Shown in pieces: positions 39,812-50,335 of a stretch of 64,000 nucleotides of DNA. Numbering within the stretch: position 1 is the first letter of the stretch; every line of letters begins with the position of its first letter. Below the pieces are notes generated by a model. That model ran no database searches and was not told the origin of the DNA. It saw nothing but the letters and a program-made list of their open reading frames with translations. This stretch comes from Proteus cibi (GTDB taxonomy: Bacteria > Pseudomonadota > Gammaproteobacteria > Enterobacterales > Enterobacteriaceae): positions 41,349-105,348 of the forward strand of contig NZ_PENW01000003.1 in assembly GCF_003144405.1 (NCBI RefSeq), read 5' to 3'. The position numbers were made by a program, and so were the translations under genes.

Positions 39812-40681
39812 TTAACTGATCTTTTCGCCATTTAATAATTTTTTGACTAATGGCGCCATAATTAATTCCATCGCTAATCCTAATTTCCCTCCCGGTACAA
39901 CAATAGTATTTATTGTTGACATAAATGACCCATGCAACATCGCCAATAAATAGGGAAAATCAATATCGGTTAAGCCTCGAAAACGAATAACAATAAAGCT
40001 TTCATCGAGAGTGGGAATTGCTTTGGCAGAAAAAGGGTTTGAAGTATCAACCGTAGGCACGCGTTGAAAGTTAATGTGGGTGCGTGAGAATTGAGGAATA
40101 ATATAACTAATATAATCATCCATTGAGCGTACAACCGAATCTCTTACCGCCTCTTGTGAGTGTCCTCTTTCTGTGGTGTCTCGAATAAGCTTTTGTATCC
40201 ATTCAAGGTTTACGATAGGGACAACGCCAACCAATAAATCAACATGTTGTGCGACATTGTGCTCATTGGTGACAACGCCCCCGTGTAATCCTTCATAAAA
40301 GAGAACATCGGTATTATTCGGCAAAGGCTCCCAAGGTGTAAATGTACCTGGTAATTGGTTGTAGGGAGTGGCTTCATCATAAGAGTGTAGATACTTGCGA
40401 GACTGACCTTGCCCTGTATCACTATATTGACTTAGGGTCTTACTCAATAAGCTAAAATCATTTGCTTCAGGACCAAAATAACTGATATGTCTACCTTGTT
40501 CTCTGGCTTTTCTTATCGCCATATCCATTTCAGGGCGGGTATAGCGATGGAAACTATCTCCATCAATCAATGCGGAATTTGCATTGAGTTGTTGGAATAT
40601 TTTACGAAAAGCTTGGCTTGTTGTGGTTGTTCCTGCGCCACTTGAGCCAGTCACTGCGATGATTGGATGCTTGATTGACAT
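39812..40681 (-). CDS. prkB: Phosphoribulokinase-like protein PrkB
   Basis: P-loop kinase of the phosphoribulokinase/uridine kinase superfamily, 289 aa as in E. coli. Walker A is GSSGAGTTTT near residue 12, with Thr in place of the usual Lys-Thr/Ser pattern, as in PrkB relatives; the acidic FYEGLHGG motif follows. No Calvin-cycle genes are present, so its substrate is unknown. It is last in the yheT-yheU-prkB operon. Confidence 0.92.
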   Translation of the reverse strand: MSIKHPIIAVTGSSGAGTTTTSQAFRKIFQQLNANSALIDGDSFHRYTRPEMDMAIRKAREQGRHISYFGPEANDFSLLSKTLSQYSDTGQGQSRKYLHSYDEATPYNQLPGTFTPWEPLPNNTDVLFYEGLHGGVVTNEHNVAQHVDLLVGVVPIVNLEWIQKLIRDTTERGHSQEAVRDSVVRSMDDYISYIIPQFSRTHINFQRVPTVDTSNPFSAKAIPTLDESFIVIRFRGLTDIDFPYLLAMLHGSFMSTINTIVVPGGKLGLAMELIMAPLVKKLLNGEKIS

Positions 40682-40746
40682 AGGTTATCCTTTTGCTAAA
40701 TAAGGTTAGTCCTTATTGATGGCGATACATCGCTTGCTTTGAATAA

Positions 40747-40968
40747 CTAACCAGAGCGAAATTGCGATGCAGGCATAATATTGACGCTCTCATGAAGTTC
40801 AGACCAAACCAACACGGCCTCACCGGATTTAAGTTGTTTTTTTACGTCGGCGACTTTTTGTTCAAGCGTTTTCTCTTGGATACCATAATCAGTGCCTTCT
40901 CGTAAAACGAAACTTTCAATGAGATTGTCGAGTGTTTCAGTTGAAAGCTCGTTCCAAGGAATTATCAT
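40747..40968 (-). CDS. yheU: YheU family protein (UPF0270)
   Basis: A 73-residue soluble protein matching E. coli YheU nearly throughout ([27 protein letters not shown]). Function unknown. Its ATG overlaps the yheT stop in an ATGA arrangement (40965-40968), a sign of translational coupling. Confidence 0.94.
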   Translation of the reverse strand: MIIPWNELSTETLDNLIESFVLREGTDYGIQEKTLEQKVADVKKQLKSGEAVLVWSELHESVNIMPASQFRSG

Positions 40969-41945
40969 TGGTTTTTCTCCAAATAGGCGGATAACCAGTC
41001 AGGTATTCGGCTTTCTAGCCACATCACTGGTTTAGAGAGTTTTCCTCCAACAAAGCCCACATGCCCGCCAAACTCGGTAAGTTGATATTCAATGTTGTTA
41101 GGGAGTGTTTTAACATCAGGGATCACATCGGCAGACATAAATGGATCATCTTTAGCATGAATGATAAGTGTAGTTTTCTTTATTTTATTTAATAAAGGCA
41201 ATGCACTGCATTGGCGATAATAATCTAATGCATCTTTAAATCCGTGAATTTTAGATGTAATAAGATCGTCAAATTGGCGTAGTTTTTTGATGGATTTTAT
41301 CGTCAATAAACTGATTGGTAAGGACTCTGGATAGCGAATGAGCTTTCGTGTTGCGTTATTTTTGAGTTCTTTTAACAGATACCATTGATAAAAACGAGAA
41401 AAGCCATGTTCAATTTTTGTTGAGCATGGTTCTAGCATTAATGGTGCAGAGACAATAACAGCAGCATCGACAACCGCATTTTCACCACTTTCTGCAAGAT
41501 AATAGGCAAGCATATTTCCACCAAGCGAATAACCAACAGCGGCCGTTGGTTGCTCACCAAATTCCTTTTTCAACCAATTTAAGAAATAGCGAGCATCTTC
41601 TGTTTCACCTGAGTGATAAATACGGTTTTGTCTATTGGGTTCACCACTACACCCTCTAAAGTGCATTACCACACTTAGCCAGCCTCTCTCTTTTGCTGCG
41701 GCTAACATGCCGTGAGCATAAGGGCTACTAAATCCACCTTCTAAGCCATGAAAGATGACTAAGCGCGGTTTATTGCGTGCCGTTGTCGGGTCTTCACTCC
41801 AGGCTAAATCGACAAAATCGTTGTCTGGAAGATTGAGGCGTTGCCAATGTGGCGTAAGTTGTGGCGTCCTACGTACAATTCTTGGTAAAAGCGTTTGTAA
41901 ATGTGGATTTTTAGCCCAACGCATTGGATTAAAGTATTGAGACAT
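40965..41945 (-). CDS. yheT: Alpha/beta hydrolase YheT
   Basis: AB-hydrolase of the YheT/ABHD1-3 family, 326 aa. The nucleophile elbow is GYSLGGNML, the acid lies in HAKDDPF, and the His near the C-terminus in [11 protein letters not shown]. The HGLEGG oxyanion motif is present. Substrate unknown, probably an ester. It is first in the operon with yheU and prkB. In E. coli yheS lies directly upstream; here 8.3 kb separates them. Confidence 0.93.
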   Translation of the reverse strand: MSQYFNPMRWAKNPHLQTLLPRIVRRTPQLTPHWQRLNLPDNDFVDLAWSEDPTTARNKPRLVIFHGLEGGFSSPYAHGMLAAAKERGWLSVVMHFRGCSGEPNRQNRIYHSGETEDARYFLNWLKKEFGEQPTAAVGYSLGGNMLAYYLAESGENAVVDAAVIVSAPLMLEPCSTKIEHGFSRFYQWYLLKELKNNATRKLIRYPESLPISLLTIKSIKKLRQFDDLITSKIHGFKDALDYYRQCSALPLLNKIKKTTLIIHAKDDPFMSADVIPDVKTLPNNIEYQLTEFGGHVGFVGGKLSKPVMWLESRIPDWLSAYLEKNQ

Positions 41946-42044
41946 ATTTTCCGTCTATCAAAATGAATTAACACTTGTTTGCTAAATAACATACTGCTAT
42001 TTTCGGTGAAAATAAAACGTCTGTCACATCTTTGAGCACCGTTC

Positions 42045-42650
42045 ATGACAATCAGCCTTATTTTTTCCTTAACTATTTTCCTATTTATTGCCGCGATAAC
42101 ACCTGGGCCAAACAACTTATTGCTGACTTCATCAGGCGCAAATGTAGGCTTTAAAGGCTCGTTAAAGCTCATGGTCGGCATTATGCTAGGTATGCAATGC
42201 GTTTTATTGAGCTCTGCATTTGGTGTTGCCGCATTATTGATAATTTATCCTGCACTGCATATCGGATTGAAGATAGTTGGGAGTGCATATTTGCTTTGGC
42301 TTGCTTGGAAAACAGCAACATCATCTTATCAGCGTTTAGATATTCCAGCAAAAATACCCCAAGCAGTAAGCGGAGTTCAGGGCGGATTATTACAATTTCT
42401 AAATCCAAAGGCGTGGATGATGGGATTAGGTGCAGTAGGAAGCTTTAGTTTATCGGGAGATGCTTATTTTAGCTCTGTTATTGCTATTAGTATTGTTATG
42501 ATCATTGTTAATTTCGTTGCCGGTGTTGTTTGGATATTAGGCGGAACATTAATTAGCCTATTTTTACAAAGCAGACGCTCTTGGTTTGTGTTTAATATTT
42601 CAATGGGCTTATTAACGGCGCTCTGCGTCCCTTTGATTTGGATAGAATAA
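42045..42650 (+). CDS. LysE/RhtB-family amino acid exporter
   Basis: Inner-membrane exporter of 201 aa with about six hydrophobic helices and the family signature AAITPGPNNLLLTSSGANVGFK near the N-terminus, and QFLNPKAWMMGLGA in the middle. Relatives export amino acids such as cysteine, homoserine or threonine. The substrate cannot be assigned. It is divergent from yheT with a weak ribosome site, at the left edge of the segment that is inserted relative to E. coli. Confidence 0.88.
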   Translation: MTISLIFSLTIFLFIAAITPGPNNLLLTSSGANVGFKGSLKLMVGIMLGMQCVLLSSAFGVAALLIIYPALHIGLKIVGSAYLLWLAWKTATSSYQRLDIPAKIPQAVSGVQGGLLQFLNPKAWMMGLGAVGSFSLSGDAYFSSVIAISIVMIIVNFVAGVVWILGGTLISLFLQSRRSWFVFNISMGLLTALCVPLIWIE

Positions 42651-43378
42651 TTCAAAAAAACACTTGCAAATCAATAAATAACTTAAATTTCTTAATTATA
42701 ATGATGTTTTTTTAAGTTTAGTTGACATGATATTTCTAATTATGTGTCAAAAAAAGAGTATTAATCTATCAAAAGAGAGATCTGTGATCATCTGACATCT
42801 TTATTATGTATGTTACAGTGTTAATCATATAAAAAGCTTATTAGTTTCGGGTTTTTTACTCTGTTTAATATCAATCTTTTTTATTTAAATATGCCATTTA
42901 ACCTATTTCTATATCATTAAAAATAAAAATAATTCCTCTTTTAAGGAATTATTTATTCCTCATTACTGTTTGTAATTAAAGGTTTTTTATTGTGTTAATG
43001 TTTTTAAATTGTGTTTTATATTGTTATTTGGTTAATGACTATGTTTAAAAACGCAATTTTTCTGAATATAAATATATTCAGTTTATATCGTGTTATTGAC
43101 CAAGAAGAATAAATTATTATTTAAAATTGGAAAAAATTAAATTAAGTATTATAAAATATAGAGATTAATGTGTGAGAGATTGAATAAAAAAAATCAATAT
43201 AACGTTATTATAAGAACTAGTATTTTGATAATACTATTACTTTTTTTATGATTTATTGTATCTCATATTTTGTTTCTAATTGATTTTATTCTAAAAACCT
43301 AATTACTCTAGGTATTAAACGTTTTATCAAAATTATTCCATATATAACTATATTGTACTCGAAGTGGATATTGTCATT
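42651..43378. other. Long AT-rich gene-free stretch
   Basis: About 730 bp, strikingly AT-rich with many A and T runs, and no open frame I can support on either strand. The composition suggests curved DNA of the type bound by H-NS. It ends at the RpiR-type regulator. Confidence 0.55.
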
Positions 43379-44239
43379 ATGCCAACATTAACGAAGATTG
43401 CGTGGATCAAGCCTGGTATGGCGACAAATCAGCGTAAGATAGCAGACTATATTTTAGATAACCCAGAAAAAACGGTGACGCTTTCCTCACAGCAACTAGC
43501 TGTCATTATGGGGGTGAGTCAATCGGCAATTGTTAAATTTAGCCAAAAAATAGGATTTAAAGGCTTTCCATCTTTGAAACTTGCCATTAGTGAAGATCTT
43601 GGGCGAAAAAACGCAAATACGGGGAAAGATCCTAACATATTACATAATCAGATTGGCTCTGAAGATAGCTTAGTGGTAATAGCCCAAAAACTGGCTCAAG
43701 AGAAGAATAATTCTATCAGTGATACCACTCGCCAAATTAATTACCTTCATTTTGAAAAAGTCATTCAGCTTATTGATGAAGCACAGCGTGTTCAAATTAT
43801 CGGTATTGGTGGTTCCGGACTCGTTGCAAGAGATCTAAGCTATAAATTGCAAAAAATAGGAATAACAACGCTGATTGAAACAGATCATCATGTACAAATA
43901 TCTGTTGCTCAGATGTTAAGTCCAAAGGATTTGCAGATTGTCATTTCTTATAGTGGTAAAAGAAAAGATATGTTGGTTGCGGCCTCTGTGGCTAAAAAAC
44001 AGGGAGCAAAAATCATTGCCATTACAGGAGAAAAACATTCTCCATTAGGAAGAATTTCTGATTATATATTAGAAACAATTGCGGATGAAGGTGAGTGGCG
44101 AAGTGCTTCAATTTCTTCACGTACAGCACAAAATACGATTACTGACCTTATTTTTATGGCGTTATTAAAGAAACGTGATGAGAGTGCGAAGATATTAGTG
44201 CTCAGTTCACAGGCATTAATTAATAGCTTAGATAATTAA
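43379..44239 (+). CDS. RpiR/MurR-family regulator with SIS domain
   Basis: About 286 aa. The N-terminal HTH_6 domain (LSSQQLAVIMGVSQSAIVKFSQKIGFKGF) precedes a sugar-isomerase (SIS) domain starting near residue 125 with IGIGGSGLVARDL, which usually senses a phosphosugar. No sugar-use genes lie beside it, so its target is unknown. ATG at 43379 was chosen; GTG at 43364, five codons earlier, is an alternative, and neither has a strong ribosome site. Confidence 0.87.
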   Translation: MPTLTKIAWIKPGMATNQRKIADYILDNPEKTVTLSSQQLAVIMGVSQSAIVKFSQKIGFKGFPSLKLAISEDLGRKNANTGKDPNILHNQIGSEDSLVVIAQKLAQEKNNSISDTTRQINYLHFEKVIQLIDEAQRVQIIGIGGSGLVARDLSYKLQKIGITTLIETDHHVQISVAQMLSPKDLQIVISYSGKRKDMLVAASVAKKQGAKIIAITGEKHSPLGRISDYILETIADEGEWRSASISSRTAQNTITDLIFMALLKKRDESAKILVLSSQALINSLDN

Positions 44240-44296
44240 AAAATTTGAACTGATTCAAAAAACTAATATTTAAAGTTAAGTATTTTCACTTATTGT

Positions 44297-44323
44297 TAAA
44301 GTTATTCTCCTCACTGCCGAAAC
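44297..44323 (+). promoter_or_regulatory. Sigma-28 (FliA) promoter of aer
   Basis: TAAAGTTA (44297-44304), 11-bp spacer, GCCGAAAC (44316-44323). The enterobacterial FliA consensus is TAAAGTTT-N11-GCCGATAA, so expression should follow flagellar assembly. Confidence 0.8.
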
Positions 44324-44388
44324 GATAGTTATTTAGGCAGTCTTTTTTTGTTGAGATGTTTTAATTTCAATGTCGAGGAGAGTAACTA

Positions 44389-45933
44389 ATGCGTAACAAT
44401 CAACCGGTGACACAGCGAGAATACCCGGTATCTGAAAACGCAACACTGATGTCAACGACAGATCTTGATGGCAATATTATTTATGCCAACGAGGACTTTG
44501 TCGAAGCCAGTGGGTTTTCAGTGGAAGAACTTGTGGGACAACCGCACAATATTGTCCGACATCCAGATATACCTTCAGAAGTCTTTAAGGATATGTGGAA
44601 AACGTTAAAGCAAGGCGAAGTTTGGACGGGGATCGTGAAAAATCGGCGTAAAAATGGGGATCACTATTGGGTTAGAGCGAATGTCACCCCCATTATACGT
44701 CAGGGTAAAATTCAAAGTTTTATGTCGGTAAGGACTGCAGCAAAAAAAGAGGAAATAGCACAAGCCTCTGCACTTTACACCGCATTTAATCAAGGTAAGT
44801 ATCCTTCACACACGTTTTCAAAAGGCGCTTTTGTTTATAAAGGGTGGCAACGTTGGCGCTCATGGAATCAAACCATTTCATTAAAAAAAAGACTTCGTCT
44901 TTTTATCCTTTTACCTTTACCTTTTATGTTGTTAAGTGCATGGTTTGCTGGCTTATCGGGGTATGCCCTTTTTATGCATATCGCAATTTTGCTGGTATTA
45001 CTGATGGCAAATGAACGAATTCTTTATTTTCAGATTGTTAAGCCAATTAGACTGCTTAATGAGCAGGCAAATCGTGTTGCAACTGGCGATGAACATAACG
45101 TTACATATATAAACCGTATTGATGAAGTAGGTATGACACAGCGTTCAGTTAATCAATTAGGACGTATGTTTCGTTGGTTAGTCAGTGATGTGAGTCATCA
45201 AATTCATCAAGTAGATATCTCTTGTGATCAATTAGCCGCAGGTAATCGCGATCTGTATGTGAGAACAGAGCAAACTGCCAGCAATGTTGAAGCAACCGCC
45301 TCAACGATGAATGAATTAACGACAGCGGTAAGCAGTAATAGTGAAACGGCAGGGCAGGCAAACAATCTTTCTAATATCACTTGTGAGGCCGCGATAAAAG
45401 GCGGTAGTGCAATGGATAATATTGTTAATACGATGAATGATATTGCCAAAAGTTCTGATCGTATTAGTAATATCATTGGTGTTATTGATAGCATTGCTTT
45501 CCAAACCAATATCCTTGCACTTAATGCATCCGTAGAGGCCGCTAGAGCGGGTGAGCAAGGTCGTGGTTTCTCAGTGGTGGCAACCGAAGTTCGCAATTTA
45601 GCCCAACGGAGTGCAGAAGCGGCGAAAGAGATCAAAACATTGATCAATGCTTCAAGTAGTAATATCAAAGTGGGTTCAAAGCAAGTCAATGAAACCGTTG
45701 GAACAATGGAAGATATTGTGGTGCATGTTAAAAATGTGACCGATTTAATTGGTGAAATCAGTCTTGCATCATCAGAACAGAGTGCGGGTTTAAAAGAGTT
45801 AGGTCGCGCAGTTGAAAAATTGGAATCGATTACGCATGAAAATGCGGATTATGTTTCGAAAGCCTCAATGATTTCAGGTGAAATGAAAGTACAAACTAAC
45901 TATTTAGTTAGTGCAATCAATGTATTTCATTAA
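44389..45933 (+). CDS. aer: Aerotaxis receptor Aer
   Basis: Energy and redox sensor that steers motility. The 514-residue protein has an N-terminal FAD-binding PAS domain, with Arg57, His58 and Asp60 in NIVRHPD at the same positions as in E. coli Aer. A hydrophobic anchor at about 167-208 follows, then HAMP and a chemoreceptor signalling domain with the invariant hairpin tip [25 protein letters not shown]. No periplasmic domain and no CheR-docking pentapeptide are present, as expected for Aer. GAGGAGAG precedes the ATG. Confidence 0.94.
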   Translation: MRNNQPVTQREYPVSENATLMSTTDLDGNIIYANEDFVEASGFSVEELVGQPHNIVRHPDIPSEVFKDMWKTLKQGEVWTGIVKNRRKNGDHYWVRANVTPIIRQGKIQSFMSVRTAAKKEEIAQASALYTAFNQGKYPSHTFSKGAFVYKGWQRWRSWNQTISLKKRLRLFILLPLPFMLLSAWFAGLSGYALFMHIAILLVLLMANERILYFQIVKPIRLLNEQANRVATGDEHNVTYINRIDEVGMTQRSVNQLGRMFRWLVSDVSHQIHQVDISCDQLAAGNRDLYVRTEQTASNVEATASTMNELTTAVSSNSETAGQANNLSNITCEAAIKGGSAMDNIVNTMNDIAKSSDRISNIIGVIDSIAFQTNILALNASVEAARAGEQGRGFSVVATEVRNLAQRSAEAAKEIKTLINASSSNIKVGSKQVNETVGTMEDIVVHVKNVTDLIGEISLASSEQSAGLKELGRAVEKLESITHENADYVSKASMISGEMKVQTNYLVSAINVFH

Positions 45934-45960
45934 TTTGTTATTATTTATGAAGTAAAAGAA

Positions 45961-45989
45961 AAAGACACCTACTAAAAATAGGTGTCTTT
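45961..45989. terminator. Bidirectional hairpin between aer and the first chemoreceptor gene
   Basis: AAAGACACCTA and TAGGTGTCTTT form an 11-bp stem with a 7-nt loop between convergent genes. T runs are short. Confidence 0.75.
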
Positions 45990-46032
45990 GTGTTTATCTA
46001 AATCATGTTTTTATCATGATTAAATCAATGAG

Positions 46033-47778
46033 TTAAAAGCTTGTCCAATCATCATCTTCACCATCATTTACAGTCGTTGCTCCTTTTGCTGATTTTCTCT
46101 CTTTCACTTCATCTGTGACTGTATTTTTTATCTTCTCATCTTTTGTATGTAGTAATTTTTCAGATGAGAATTGTTTTTCTATTAGTTTGTGTTGTGTCTT
46201 TTTATCGAACTGGTCACTTTCAGCAGTTTTAAATTGTTCAACGATTTGTTCAAGATTACCCGCTTCTTCGGTCAATAAGCTGGCAACAGCGGAAGATTGT
46301 TCAACCATCGCGGCATTTTGCTGGGTTGCTTTATCCATTTCAGTGACAGCAAGAGAGACTTGAGTAATACCTCGAGTTTGTTCTTCTGACGCAGATAAAA
46401 TTTCAGTCATTGAGTCTTCTACATGTTTTACTGATGTCAGGATTTCGCCCATAGAAATACTCACTTGTTCAACAAGATCATTACCATGACGAACACGGCT
46501 AATTGAAGCATCAATTAATTCTTTAATTTCCTTAGCTGCTTCAGCACTACGCTGTGCTAACTCCCTGACTTCGGTTGCCACCACCGAGAAACCACGACCT
46601 TGCTCGCCCGCTCTAGCCGCTTCAACCGCGGCATTTAACGATAGAATATTGGTTTGGAAAGCGATGCTATTAATCACGGCGGTGATCTCACCAATTTTTT
46701 GTGAACTATCGGCAATGTCCGTCATTGTTTTCACCATTCTATTGGTGACATCGCCTCCTTTGCTGGCAATATTAGAAGTTTGGCTGATAAGGTGTGAAAC
46801 TTCACGAGCACTTTCTGTATTGTTTCTCACTGTTGCGGTGAGTTGTTCCATACTTGATGCGGTTTCCTCTAATGCACTCGCTTGTTCTTCAGTACGACAA
46901 GAAAGATCGGTATTCCCTGCGGATAACTCTTGAACACCGGTATAAATATGATGACTTGTTCCTCGGATCGCATTCACAATTAATGACAGTTCGGTACGCA
47001 TATATTGAATACCTGTAATTAATTGGTCGATTTCATTATTTCCTTTTGCTGTGACATCTTTATTTTCTAATAAATTTCCTTGTGAAATTTCCGACATATA
47101 ATCGACAATTTGATTGATACGTAAAACAATATTTCGACGTATCCACAGTACAACAAGGACAGTGAAAAGAATAAAAATAAACATAAAGATAAAAGCTAAG
47201 ACTAAGGTTCGTTCATAATTACCTTGAGCTGCTTTTATTGCGTGAGTAACAACGTTATCACTGAGATAATCAGTGGCTTCATAAAGAGATTGAGTGAAGC
47301 GTTCATTGGTATTATGTGCATAAAGAGATTGGAAACCGTAGTAATCGCGGATCTCTAAACATGAGGCAAGTTGGTCAAGATCGTAAAGCACACGATTAAA
47401 GAGCTTTTTCATGCTTTCTATTTTTTCGGGATCAAAATTTGCTTCTTCGGTAGCCGTAAAGTATGCGGTAATAATACGTGTAACTTCTTGTTTTCTTTTA
47501 GGATAAGAGGAAAGGAAGTCAGAAATGGTATTTTCTGCAATATCAGGTGTGAGATGAGCATCAAACATCACATTTAGCATATCTTCACGTAATTTATTTA
47601 ACTCAGCATAACCATAATCCATCGTTTTTATCTGTTCAAAGCCATTCGCTAATTGTGAGATCCGCTTATTTGTTAAACTCGCATCACGGATACTCATTGC
47701 ACCAGAAAAAAGTTGAATGGCGCAAAACAGTATTAAGATAAACATTAAGCCATTAGATATTTTTATTCGTTTCAGCAT
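46033..47778 (-). CDS. Methyl-accepting chemotaxis protein (copy 1)
   Basis: Tsr/Tar-type chemoreceptor, 581 aa. It has a membrane helix at about 10-30, a periplasmic four-helix ligand domain to about 190, a second helix near 193-215, HAMP, methylation helices and the conserved tip [25 protein letters not shown]. The last residues are DWTSF, a variant of the NWETF pentapeptide that binds CheR and CheB. It is paralogous to the next gene; both begin MLKRIKIS. The ligand is unknown. It has its own sigma-28-type promoter. Confidence 0.93.
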   Translation of the reverse strand: MLKRIKISNGLMFILILFCAIQLFSGAMSIRDASLTNKRISQLANGFEQIKTMDYGYAELNKLREDMLNVMFDAHLTPDIAENTISDFLSSYPKRKQEVTRIITAYFTATEEANFDPEKIESMKKLFNRVLYDLDQLASCLEIRDYYGFQSLYAHNTNERFTQSLYEATDYLSDNVVTHAIKAAQGNYERTLVLAFIFMFIFILFTVLVVLWIRRNIVLRINQIVDYMSEISQGNLLENKDVTAKGNNEIDQLITGIQYMRTELSLIVNAIRGTSHHIYTGVQELSAGNTDLSCRTEEQASALEETASSMEQLTATVRNNTESAREVSHLISQTSNIASKGGDVTNRMVKTMTDIADSSQKIGEITAVINSIAFQTNILSLNAAVEAARAGEQGRGFSVVATEVRELAQRSAEAAKEIKELIDASISRVRHGNDLVEQVSISMGEILTSVKHVEDSMTEILSASEEQTRGITQVSLAVTEMDKATQQNAAMVEQSSAVASLLTEEAGNLEQIVEQFKTAESDQFDKKTQHKLIEKQFSSEKLLHTKDEKIKNTVTDEVKERKSAKGATTVNDGEDDDWTSF

Positions 47779-48212
47779 AGCCTTACCTATTTAATTGGTT
47801 TGTAGGACACACAGCAAGGAGCGATAACTATTTATCAATTAAACTTATTCGGCTTAATATTTAAAAACTTTACCTTTTCTACTCTATTTAATAGTAAAGA
47901 CAACTTATATTTCTTTTTTTAGCTTTAATTACCAGCTAATAGCTAAAATTTTTTAATGATTGATAGAAAAGACTATAAGTATATTATCTTACTTATTTTT
48001 TGTGTTAATTATTAATGTATAAATTTAAATAATGTATTGTTGGATATTAAAGCGATAATAAACAGTATTTTATTTTTATTTATCTTTTTATCTTATGATA
48101 AGTAAAATAAAATTGTCTCTTTCATAAATGCTCTTAATATTTCTTAAAAAAACGTTTTTTTCGTATGAAAAACGATCTGCTTTTTTGTGTTTATGTGCGA
48201 TGGAATTGGAAA
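47779..48212. other. Intergenic region between the two chemoreceptor genes
   Basis: About 430 bp with no gene. It contains the sigma-28 promoter of copy 1 near its left end. The rest is AT-rich sequence in which I see no feature. Confidence 0.55.
47846..47872 (-). promoter_or_regulatory. Sigma-28 promoter of chemoreceptor copy 1
   Basis: On the minus strand TAAAGTTT (47872-47865), 11-bp spacer, GCCGAATA (47853-47846). The -35 element is a perfect match to the FliA consensus. Confidence 0.85.
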
Positions 48213-48238
48213 TACTCCCAGAAAAATGACTGGGAGTA
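48213..48238. terminator. Hairpin downstream of chemoreceptor copy 2
   Basis: TACTCCCAG and CTGGGAGTA form a perfect 9-bp stem with an 8-nt loop, about 80 bp after the gene. The T run is weak on the transcribed strand. Confidence 0.55.
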
Positions 48239-48316
48239 GGGTAGGGAGGGGTTTTGTTATATGTTCGGAACTATTTTTACACCGCGCTTCCTCACGATGT
48301 TACGTGATCGAGATAC

Positions 48317-50005
48317 TTAAAAACTTTCCCAATTATCGTCAGTTTCATGATTATTGGTTTTGATGGTTGGTGTTTTAAGTGTTTCAGAGTCTTGTGATTT
48401 AGCTGAAAATGTTGGCAATTTAGCTTTGGCAGGTGCCGCTTTTTCATGCTCAACTTTAAATGTATTCACAATCATATCTAGCATACTGGCTTGTTCACTC
48501 AATGTGGCAGACGCCGCCGTTGATTGTTCAACCATCGCCGCATTTTGCTGGGTTGCTTTATCCATCTCATTAACAGCAAGGCTAATTTGTGCAATACCAC
48601 GCGTTTGCTCTTCTGATGCAGATAAAATTTCTTTCATCGAACCTGAGACATGATTGACAGATGTAACAATTTCACCCATTGATAAGCTAACTTGTTCGAC
48701 AAGATCATTACCTTGTCTCACACGTAATATTGTTGATTCAATCAGTTCTTTGATCTCTTTTGCTGCTTCAGCACTCCGTTGGGCTAAATTGCGAACTTCA
48801 CTTGCCACTACCGAGAAACCACGGCCTTGTTCGCCTGCTCTGGCGGCTTCAACAGCGGCGTTAAGAGCTAATATATTGGTTTGGAAAGCAATATCATCAA
48901 TAACCGCAGTGATTTCACCAATTTTTTGTGAGCGATCGGCAATGTCGGTCATTGTCATTACCATCTTATTACTATGCTCACCCCCTTGAACAGCAATATC
49001 GGCAGTGCTCATAACAAGCGCTGTTACTTCACGGGCGCTCTCCGTATTATTACGAATAGTGGCGGTCATCTGCTCCATGCTGGATGCCGTTTCTTCTAAT
49101 GCGCTAGCTTGCTCTTCAGTTCGGCTGGATAAATCATTATTACCCGCAGCAATTTCTTGTACACCTGTGTAAATAGTTGCACTGGTATTTCGAATAGAGC
49201 TTACCATCTCTTTTAATTGAGCCCGCATTTGCTGTAAGCCGAGCATGAGCTGATCGATTTCAGTCTTACCTGAAACATCACTATCAATGCGACTGACTAA
49301 ATCACCTTTAGCAATGGCTTCTTGATAGGTGATCATTTGGTTAATGCGCACAATAATATATTTGCGGATCCAAATAAGCACTAAGGTGGTAAAGATGAGG
49401 AAGATACCCATAAAGAGAGAGGCTATCCACAACATACTGTGGTAGTTGTTTTCTGCTTCAATCACGGAAGGGTTAACAACCTCATCGGTAATAAAGTCTG
49501 TAGCTTCATACAATGAATTCGTGAAATTAGTGTTTGCTGGGCTTTTTAAAATTAAACGAACCGCGTTAGTGTTACGTTCATTTAAATACTGCGCCAGTAA
49601 ATCAAGATCAGCTCGGCTCTTTTGATAGAGCTGTTTGATCTGAGCCATACGTTGCTGATCGAAACCTGTTTGCGCAGATAGCTCAACATACTCATTCATC
49701 AATGCATCAACTTGCGCTTTACGTGCAGGCATGGTTTGCATAAATGTGGTGATGTTTTCATCCTCGGCTTGAGGATTTGATATATAACTAAATGCTTGTG
49801 CAATAATATCAGTACGTAATGTATTCAACTCCGCATAGGTATTATCCATGGTGCGTAGTTGATCGAAACTGTATGAAATTTTTTTAAGAGTATTTTGAGT
49901 CTGGTAGGCATCGTGAATGCTTTGTACTCCAGAAATGATCTGAATAATACAAAACAGAGTCAGGACACACATTAAACCTTGAGAGATTTTAATTCGTTTT
50001 AACAT
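48317..50005 (-). CDS. Methyl-accepting chemotaxis protein (copy 2)
   Basis: Tsr/Tar-type chemoreceptor, 562 aa, with the same architecture as copy 1: N-terminal helix, periplasmic sensor domain (about 33-190), second helix, HAMP and signalling domain with tip [25 protein letters not shown]. It ends in NWESF, a near-perfect CheR/CheB docking pentapeptide. The periplasmic domain shares scattered similarity with copy 1, so the pair arose by duplication followed by divergence of ligand specificity. ATG at 50005 follows AGGTAGGG; 16 upstream codons are open but lie over the promoter. Confidence 0.93.
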   Translation of the reverse strand: MLKRIKISQGLMCVLTLFCIIQIISGVQSIHDAYQTQNTLKKISYSFDQLRTMDNTYAELNTLRTDIIAQAFSYISNPQAEDENITTFMQTMPARKAQVDALMNEYVELSAQTGFDQQRMAQIKQLYQKSRADLDLLAQYLNERNTNAVRLILKSPANTNFTNSLYEATDFITDEVVNPSVIEAENNYHSMLWIASLFMGIFLIFTTLVLIWIRKYIIVRINQMITYQEAIAKGDLVSRIDSDVSGKTEIDQLMLGLQQMRAQLKEMVSSIRNTSATIYTGVQEIAAGNNDLSSRTEEQASALEETASSMEQMTATIRNNTESAREVTALVMSTADIAVQGGEHSNKMVMTMTDIADRSQKIGEITAVIDDIAFQTNILALNAAVEAARAGEQGRGFSVVASEVRNLAQRSAEAAKEIKELIESTILRVRQGNDLVEQVSLSMGEIVTSVNHVSGSMKEILSASEEQTRGIAQISLAVNEMDKATQQNAAMVEQSTAASATLSEQASMLDMIVNTFKVEHEKAAPAKAKLPTFSAKSQDSETLKTPTIKTNNHETDDNWESF

Positions 50006-50067
50006 AACCCTACCTATTAGCTTTGCCTTTACGTTGGTAAGTGGGAGGTCCACTTAGCAGAATGATT

Positions 50068-50094
50068 AATTCGGCTGGAATGTTAAAAACTTTA
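50068..50094 (-). promoter_or_regulatory. Sigma-28 promoter of chemoreceptor copy 2
   Basis: On the minus strand TAAAGTTT (50094-50087), 11-bp spacer, GCCGAATT (50075-50068). It lies about 60 bp before the ATG at 50005. Confidence 0.85.
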
Positions 50095-50284
50095 GCGTGA
50101 AAGAATTTATTTCCCTTACTTAATCTAAATAGGTAGAAAATAAATGTTAGATAGCTATTTTTATTGGGTTATTGCTAGATAAGGTGAGATTATGTTTTGT
50201 GTAAATCGTGCTATTGTAAAATGATATAAATACCGTAAGTGAAATGAATTGTATAAATTTTAAGAATGAATCGAGAGCAAAAAG
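50095..50284. other. Short gene-free stretch at the right edge of the chemoreceptor segment
   Basis: About 190 bp of AT-rich sequence with no gene; together with the promoter and terminator beside it, it makes a 330-bp gap. No repeat or scar marking the insertion boundary is visible. Confidence 0.45.
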
Positions 50285-50319
50285 AAAGGAACTATTTTAT
50301 TTTAGATAGTTCCTTTTTT
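50285..50319. terminator. Terminator of yheS
   Basis: AAAGGAACTAT and ATAGTTCCTTT form an 11-bp stem with T runs on both strands, just after the yheS stop. Confidence 0.85.
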
Positions 50320-50335
50320 AATGATTTGGATTGTA

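Noticed and set aside
45228..45689. 153-codon antisense frame inside aer
   Set aside because: Antisense shadow of the conserved signalling domain; the same kind of frame occurs opposite the other chemoreceptor genes.
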